DNA of 64,000 nucleotides, taken from Streptococcus respiraculi. Lineage in GTDB: Bacteria; Bacillota; Bacilli; Lactobacillales; Streptococcaceae. Positions 58,924 to 64,000 of the stretch are shown in pieces. The stretch lies in assembly GCF_003595525.1 (NCBI RefSeq), contig NZ_CP022680.1, positions 1,452,001 through 1,516,000 on the forward strand, read 5' to 3'. Every line of letters starts with the position of its first letter. Positions within the stretch are counted from its first letter, which is position 1. A program made the translations under genes and the position numbers. Under the pieces are notes generated by a model. It did not search any database, was not told where the DNA came from, and saw only the letters and a program-made list of their open reading frames with translations.

Positions 58924-59007
58924 GTCATACTCTCAAAAAAACTTAGTCAATATCCTATTCTTATTGGACAAGCAAATTTTTCTAAGTAGACAAGAAATCA
59001 TTGAATG

Positions 59008-61482
59008 TCATTCGTTTTCTGATTTTTTACGTAAAGCAAATCCTGCAAAGCTAGCCAAGGCCATTCCAATCAGCGTAAGGGTAGCTGAACTTTCTGATCC
59101 TGTCTGTGGCAACTCTTTTTTCATCATCTTGTCATCCATCATTGCTGCTGTATTTTGTTTCATATTAGTCATTGGATGAGCTTGATCTACTTGAGCCTTC
59201 ATATTCTCTTGCATAGGAGTTTGAGAATTTTGCACCATGTTATTTGGCATGGCTGGTGCAGTTGGAAGCTGATTTTGTTCAGTTTGTTTTTCTATCTTGC
59301 GAGTAGAGCCTCCAAAACCAAATATAGATAGGGATACTTGGCGAGTTGCTACAACATTGCTTTCATCAGCTTTACCGTCTTTGTTTCCGAAGACCTTAAC
59401 GGTTGCAGTATAGGTATGAGTTCCAGCTGCTTTTAATGCGTTAAGCAATTCTTGACCAGTTTTGCCAGTTGCAGGTCCGTCAAGGGCTACTTGGTAGAAG
59501 TATTGACCATTTGTCAAACTTTCAAGTGCTTGTAAAGCTGGGTTCATCGCTGAACCGTTGTCAGACCATGGAGCTGTCTCAGAAGCCTTAAGCAGTAAGC
59601 GAGTGAGCATGCCATCGCCACCGAAGAATTCAAATGGAATTGTTCCATTAACACCTGCAAGGAATGGACCTGTGCCGTCTGCGTTGGCCTTTTCAAGATA
59701 GGCTGCTGGAACTGTTGTTTCTTCTTTGATATTGCCCTCGACAGCTTTCTTCACATCTTCAACAGCAGTCAAGCCATTGATTGTCACTTTCACTTTGCGA
59801 GTTGCCACAACATTGTCTTCGTCAGCCTTACCATTTTTGTTTCCAAATACATTGACTGTTGCAGTGTAAGTGTTCGTACCAGTTTTTTTCAATATGTCAA
59901 GCAAGTCTTTACCAGTCTTACCTGCTGCTTCTCCGTCAAGAGCTACTTTATAGAAATAGCTATTTTTACTGAGGTTTTTAAGAGGGGGAAGAGCAGGATG
60001 TTTAGCAGAGCCATTGTCTGACCATGGTGCTTTATCAGATTCTTTCAGAAGGGCACGAGTAAGCATGCCATCGCCACCAAAGGCTTCAAATGGAATGACC
60101 CCATTAACACCAGCAAGGAATGGACCTGATCCATCTGCATTTGCTTTTTCAAGATAAGCTGCAGGAATTTCTGTGTCTGCCTTGATATTTTCTTCGACTG
60201 CTTTCTTCACATCTGTTGCGGCAGTCAAACCATTGATTGTCACTTTCACTTTGCGAGTTGCCACAACATTGTCTTCGTCAGCCTTACCGTTTTTGTTTCC
60301 AAATACATTGACTGTTGCAGTGTAAGTGTTCGTACCAGCTTTTTTCAATGCATCAAGCAAGTCTTTACCAGTCTTACCTGCTGCTTCTCCATCAAGAGCT
60401 ACTTGGTAGAAGTATTGACCATTTGTCAAACTTTCAAGTGCTTGTAAAGCTGGGTTCATCGCTGAACCATTATCAGACCAAGGAGCATTTTCAGATGCTT
60501 TAAGGAGCAAGCGAGTAAGCATACCGTCTCCACCGAAGGCTTCAAATGGGATTGTTCCATTTACCCCTGCAAGGAAAGGTCCTGAACCATCGGCATTTGC
60601 TTTTTCAAGGTAAGCCGCAGGTAGAGTGGTTTCTGCTTTAATATTTTCTTTAACAGCTTTCTTCACATCTTCAACAGCAGTTAAGCCATTGATTTTAACT
60701 GTTACTTTGCGAGTTGCCACAACATTGTCTTCGTCAGCCTTACCGTTTTTGTTTCCAAATACATTGACAGTTGCACCATAAGTGTTCGTACCAGTTTTTT
60801 TCAATATGTCAAGCAAGTCTTTACCAGTCTTACCTGCTGCTTCTCCGTCAAGAGCTACTTTATAGAAATAGCTATTTTTACTGAGGTTTTTAAGAGGAGG
60901 AATAGCCTCGTTTTTATCTGAACCATTATCAGACCATGGAGCATCTTTAGCTTCTTTGAGGAGGGCACGCGTCAACATACCGTCTCCGCCAAAAGCTTCA
61001 AATGGAATAATACCATTAACACCTGCAAGGAATGGACCTGTGCCGTCTGCGTTGGCTTTTTCAAGATAGCTTGCGGGAATTTCTGTGTTTGCATTGATGT
61101 TTTCTTCGACAGCTTGTTTTACTTCGTCAGCTTGTTTTTCCTCGTCAGCTGTTGTTTCATTTGCTGCTCTAAATCCGCTTCCAGCTGGGATTGATTCAGC
61201 TTCTTTTTTTACAGCCTCTGTCTGAATAGCTGTTTCTGCTTCAGCAACCTGTTTTTCTACATCTGCCGCGTTTTCCTGTTCTTCTGTGGTAGGAATAAGT
61301 TCATCAGTTTTCTCATTTACTGGGGAAACTACGGCTTCTGCTTGTGGAGCTAGCAGTTCGTCTGCCTGTGCAACAGTCTGATGCCCTAAGAAAATAACTA
61401 ATCCACTAGCAATCAAAACAGAAGCAACTCCTGCTTTAAACTTACGAATTGAAAATACTGTATATCGTTCTCTATTTGCCAT
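59008..61482 (-). CDS. LPXTG surface protein with four SSURE repeats (PavB-like)
   Basis: An 824-aa wall-anchored adhesin. The signal peptide has a YSIRK-like motif (VFSIRKFKAGVASVLIASG, residues about 10-28). An acidic linker follows, then four repeats of about 150 aa (roughly 118-267, 268-417, 418-567, 568-720) with IPFEAFGGDGMLTR, APWSDNG, VALDG and VFGNK blocks, the SSURE domain that binds fibronectin and plasminogen in PavB/PfbB. A Met/Gln-rich spacer leads to LPQTG, a hydrophobic helix and the basic tail RKKSENE. Sortase A anchoring is expected. The TCS08-like pair lies downstream. Confidence 0.93.
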   Translation of the reverse strand: MANRERYTVFSIRKFKAGVASVLIASGLVIFLGHQTVAQADELLAPQAEAVVSPVNEKTDELIPTTEEQENAADVEKQVAEAETAIQTEAVKKEAESIPAGSGFRAANETTADEEKQADEVKQAVEENINANTEIPASYLEKANADGTGPFLAGVNGIIPFEAFGGDGMLTRALLKEAKDAPWSDNGSDKNEAIPPLKNLSKNSYFYKVALDGEAAGKTGKDLLDILKKTGTNTYGATVNVFGNKNGKADEDNVVATRKVTVKINGLTAVEDVKKAVKENIKAETTLPAAYLEKANADGSGPFLAGVNGTIPFEAFGGDGMLTRLLLKASENAPWSDNGSAMNPALQALESLTNGQYFYQVALDGEAAGKTGKDLLDALKKAGTNTYTATVNVFGNKNGKADEDNVVATRKVKVTINGLTAATDVKKAVEENIKADTEIPAAYLEKANADGSGPFLAGVNGVIPFEAFGGDGMLTRALLKESDKAPWSDNGSAKHPALPPLKNLSKNSYFYKVALDGEAAGKTGKDLLDILKKTGTNTYTATVNVFGNKNGKADEDNVVATRKVKVTINGLTAVEDVKKAVEGNIKEETTVPAAYLEKANADGTGPFLAGVNGTIPFEFFGGDGMLTRLLLKASETAPWSDNGSAMNPALQALESLTNGQYFYQVALDGPATGKTGQELLNALKAAGTHTYTATVKVFGNKDGKADESNVVATRQVSLSIFGFGGSTRKIEKQTEQNQLPTAPAMPNNMVQNSQTPMQENMKAQVDQAHPMTNMKQNTAAMMDDKMMKKELPQTGSESSATLTLIGMALASFAGFALRKKSENE
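59330..61130 (-). repeat. Four 450-bp SSURE coding repeats in ABAB order
   Basis: Repeats 1 and 3 share PPLKNLSKNSYFYKVALDG and LLDILKKTGTNTY; repeats 2 and 4 share ALQALESLTNGQYFYQVALDG-type sequence and LLLKASE. Alternation points to tandem duplication of a two-repeat, 900-bp unit. DNA identity between units is high, so copy number can vary by recombination. Confidence 0.85.
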
Positions 61483-61511
61483 TTCTGGTCTCCTTTAGTA
61501 TTGATACACGT

Positions 61512-61566
61512 ATTGTAGCAGAATATTCTTAAACAGATGTAAGCGAATTATTAAGTAATTCTTAAG
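61512..61566 (-). promoter_or_regulatory. Promoter of the SSURE gene with SaeR-box-like repeat
   Basis: On the minus strand CTTAA, six bases, CTTAA (61566 down to 61551), the spacing of the SaeR box GTTAA-N6-GTTAA. A TACAAT -10 lies at 61512-61517 with no good -35. A third TTTAAG lies between. AAAGGAG precedes the ATG. Confidence 0.55.
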
Positions 61567-61572
61567 TGTTTC

Positions 61573-62532
61573 TTATTTATTACTTATCTCGTTTTGTAAG
61601 AGATTTTGCAAATAGTCATCAATTGACATCAAAACCTCTGTAATTTCCTGACCACTAAAGATATGGTTTGCTCCGTCTACCACCTTTAATTGTGCATTCG
61701 GTATGCTCTCTGCTGCTCTCTCAGCATAAGGTAAAGGAACAACATCATCTTGATTTCCTTGGATAATCAGCGCAGTTGCTTGAATTTTTGACATTTGTTG
61801 GTAAATATCATAATCCAAAAGCCGTTCAAAATAGACTTTTCAAAGATTCGTCCCTCTATGATTGTAAATATCTGGAATGCTAGCTGTATCTTTAAATAAT
61901 TCCCGTGCATCATCAAACAATACAAAAGCGGCATTTAAGGTCACAAGCCCCTTAATCTGCGGATTTTCACCCGCTACAAGGGTTGATACAACACCTCCCT
62001 GACTATAACCCATAAGAATGAATGCATTCGTATCCACATAGTCCTTATTACGCCAATAATTTAACACCGTCTGCAAATCTGATTGCTCGGTAAAGACAGA
62101 CATATCCAGCATACTGCCTCCACTTCTACTTTGAGTGCTGCCGCCGACAAAGTCAAAAGCGTAGACCAAGTAACCCTTATGAGCAAACTCTTCAGCATAG
62201 GAAGCGACAAATTCCAAGGTATTGTTAAAGCCGTGTGAAAAAATAATCATAGGCAACTGCTTGTCTTGATACCCTACTGGCGCAAACAGACGACCGTAAA
62301 TCTGATTCTTATCCCGTGGAATGAGCACTTCTTCCTGCACAATTTCCTGACTGGGTGTTACCTTATCTGTTTTGGCATTTTCTTTTCTTGAGCTACTTTT
62401 AGCATCTGATTTCCTGGTCGAGGAATGACTGGATGAACTAGTAGCAGAAATAGATTGCTTGCTACAAGCACTCAGTAGCAACCCCATCCCAAGTATGGAA
62501 ACCATAGAAAGTATGACAAATTTTCGCTTCAT
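61573..62532 (-). pseudogene. Alpha/beta hydrolase lipoprotein broken by an in-frame stop
   Basis: The first 230 codons encode a lipoprotein (lipobox LLSAC, Cys near residue 23, Ser-rich linker) and most of an alpha/beta hydrolase with HGFNN and nucleophile GYSQGG. A TGA at 61840-61842 stops it in RGTNL. The same frame continues without interruption (KVYFERLLDYDIYQQM) for another 88 codons and carries the acid in GNQDDVV and catalytic His in GANHIF. A single G-to-T change of a GGA Gly codon would explain the stop. The truncated product lacks two triad residues. Confidence 0.85.
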
Positions 62533-62550
62533 CTTTCCTCCTATTCAAAA

Positions 62551-62585
62551 AAGAATCTGCTGAACGCTCTATCCAGCAGATTCTT
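62551..62585 (-). terminator. guaC terminator
   Basis: Perfect 12-bp arms AAGAATCTGCTG and CAGCAGATTCTT around 11 bases; the minus strand continues with TTTT. Confidence 0.9.
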
Positions 62586-62598
62586 ATCCTATCTAGTA

Positions 62599-63582
62599 TT
62601 AGTGGGCATCGCCATTCCAAATCGAATTTTTCACGATGACGTAGTCTACATGTTTGAGACTTGAGATGTCTTTTCCACCTGCGTAAGAAATCGAGCTTTG
62701 CAAGTCTTGTTCCATTTCAATCAAGGTATCTTTCAAATGTCCTTTAGCTGGCAGCAAAATTTTCTTGCCTTCTACGTTCTTATAAGCTCCTTTTTGGTAC
62801 TCAGATGCAGAGCCGTAGTATTCCTTGAATTGCTCACCGTCAACTTCGACTGTTTTTCCTGGGCTTTCAATATGTCCTGCAAAGAGTGAGCCAATCATGA
62901 CCATGCTTGCACCAAAACGAATGGATTTGGCAATATCGCCATGGGTACGAATACCGCCATCTGCGATGATTGGTTTACGAGCAGCTTTGGCACACCAGCG
63001 TAGGGCAGCTAATTGCCAACCACCAGTACCGAAACCTGTCTTCACCTTGGTGATACACACTTTTCCTGGGCCAATCCCAACCTTGGTCGCATCTGCTCCC
63101 GCATTTTCTAATTCACGAACTGCCTCAGGTGTTCCAACATTTCCTGCAATGACAAAGGTTTCTGGCAATTCTTTTTTGATATGTTGAATCATTCGAATCA
63201 CACTATCGGCATGACCATGAGCAATATCAATGGTAATATATTCTGGTGCATCGTCTTTCAACTGGGTTACAAACTCATACTCGTATTCTTTAACACCAAC
63301 TGAGATAGAAGCAATCAGGCCCTGTTCATGCATACGCTTGATGAATGGAATCCGTCCAGCCTCATCAAAACGGTGCATGATATAAAAATAACCATCTTTT
63401 GCCAATTGTTCTGCAACTTTTTCATCAATAATGGTCTGCATGTTTGCAGGCACAACAGGTAGTTTAAAAGTATGATTGCCCAAAGTCACCTGAGTATCCG
63501 CCTCTGAACGGCTCTTAATGATACATTTGTTTGGAATCAATTGAATGTCTTCATAGTCAAAAATAGGGAATTCGTTAAGCAT
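62599..63582 (-). CDS. guaC: GMP reductase
   Basis: Reduces GMP to IMP and ammonia with NADPH, returning guanine nucleotides to the common purine pool. At 327 aa it is the GuaC2 type: N-terminal [15 protein letters not shown], the catalytic Cys in [15 protein letters not shown], and [14 protein letters not shown] with [13 protein letters not shown] for phosphate binding. AAAGGAG lies upstream. It has a consensus promoter and a structured leader, and acts opposite to guaA in the same window. Confidence 0.95.
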   Translation of the reverse strand: MLNEFPIFDYEDIQLIPNKCIIKSRSEADTQVTLGNHTFKLPVVPANMQTIIDEKVAEQLAKDGYFYIMHRFDEAGRIPFIKRMHEQGLIASISVGVKEYEYEFVTQLKDDAPEYITIDIAHGHADSVIRMIQHIKKELPETFVIAGNVGTPEAVRELENAGADATKVGIGPGKVCITKVKTGFGTGGWQLAALRWCAKAARKPIIADGGIRTHGDIAKSIRFGASMVMIGSLFAGHIESPGKTVEVDGEQFKEYYGSASEYQKGAYKNVEGKKILLPAKGHLKDTLIEMEQDLQSSISYAGGKDISSLKHVDYVIVKNSIWNGDAH

Positions 63583-63589
63583 CTCAGCT

Positions 63590-63687
63590 CTCCTTTATGA
63601 TAATGACCTACCTATGCCCTTTGGCATCGCTACGTCTTTCCAGACGCTTCCTTAACTTATTATACAAGAACGTTTGGTTTTTGTCAA
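63590..63687 (-). promoter_or_regulatory. guaC promoter and structured leader
   Basis: On the minus strand TTGACA (63682-63687), 17-bp spacer, TATAAT (63659-63664). The 70-nt leader has two small hairpins: CGTCT-GGAA-AGACG (63633-63646) and ATGCC-AAAG-GGCAT (63614-63627), then GGTAGGTC and the AAAGGAG ribosome site. I cannot assign it to a known riboswitch class. Confidence 0.6.
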
Positions 63688-63784
63688 TTTTGAAACTATA
63701 TAATTTTTAAATATTCGTCATTTTAGATATTTACGTTCTTTTCAGTCCGGAATCATTCGTTTTTATTGTGTTTTGATTCAAAAA

Positions 63785-63806
63785 AATCGCAATCTGACAA
63801 TTGCGA
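63785..63806 (-). terminator. Terminator after nth
   Basis: ATCGCAAT and ATTGCGAT arms; the minus strand continues with seven Ts. Confidence 0.8.
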
Positions 63807-63815
63807 TGAGAGAAA

Positions 63816-64000
63816 TTTAATCAAATTCATATAGCTGAGGGTAGTTAGAACATTCGGGATTCTTAGGATGACACACCTCACGACCAAAGTAAATCATCGC
63901 CTGATGAGCTTTGAGCCACAATTCTGGTGGCAATACTTCCATGACACGCTTTTCGGTTTCAAGCGGTGTAGCTGATTTCTTAACAATATCATGGTGTTTA
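63816..64000 (-). CDS. nth: Endonuclease III-like DNA glycosylase, 3' end only
   Basis: The last 61 codons of a gene that runs off the right edge. KHHDIVKKSATPLETEK and LPPELWLKAHQAMIYFGREVCHPKNPEC match the C-terminal part of the Nth family (the H-x-x-x-I-x-x-GR-x-C block). The usual four-Cys [4Fe-4S] loop is incomplete: after C-x6-C the next residues are SNYPQLYEFD, so the last two cysteines are missing. It precedes guaC in the same direction. Confidence 0.75.

Overview
The window is chromosomal DNA of a Streptococcus. The evidence is the glpK-glpO-glpF operon with glycerophosphate oxidase, the single-recombinase XerS system, a ComX combox ahead of dprA, a YSIRK/LPXTG protein with SSURE repeats beside a TCS08-like two-component system, and low-GC composition. 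I cannot fix the species from sequence alone.

The window spans the replication terminus. From about 1 to 37.3 kb almost every gene is on the plus strand (pepF is the exception). From 37.3 kb to the end almost every gene is on the minus strand; guaA, a toxin gene, an XRE regulator and a tautomerase are the exceptions. The switch falls at xerS and at a difSL-like site at 38468-38498. Four terminator hairpins sharing one palindromic core lie within 7 kb around that site.

Left arm: an Mga-like regulator (cut by the window edge) precedes the CcpA-controlled glycerol operon. Next come PepF, a free-standing ATP-cone protein, and an Rrf2-controlled set (EthD-like protein, quinone oxidoreductase, hydrolase, SDR) joined by one palindromic operator at three promoters. 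Housekeeping genes follow (rbgA, rnhB, an acetyltransferase, dprA, topA, trmFO). After these are an AdhR-type MerR cluster with amidohydrolase, tandem-ABM and LtrA-like genes, a LicT/BglP/BglA beta-glucoside operon with RAT antiterminator, an operon of two esterases plus an ATP-grasp enzyme, a Bce-type peptide-resistance module with tandem BceR-like sites, and a phosphohexomutase.

Right arm: xerS, two unknown membrane-anchored proteins, ffh-ylxM, gntR and guaA. Then follows an accessory patch with an Fst-type type I toxin-antitoxin locus, a decayed integrase, a hydrolase fragment cut by an IS200-type element, and a divergent pair of small regulators. After it come a lipoprotein/SDR pair, the tdk-prfA-prmC-tsaC-glyA-ndpA-pvaA operon, a MATE pump, the TCS08-like pair with its SSURE surface protein, a hydrolase lipoprotein broken by an in-frame stop, guaC with a structured leader, and the 3' end of an endonuclease III gene.

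Two copies of a roughly 107-bp RUP-like repeat lie at 4.8 and 56.9 kb. The observations I rate highest are the complete Fst-type antisense toxin locus, the shared-core terminator palindromes around dif, the three-site Rrf2 regulon with a duplicated 52-bp promoter, and the guaC leader.
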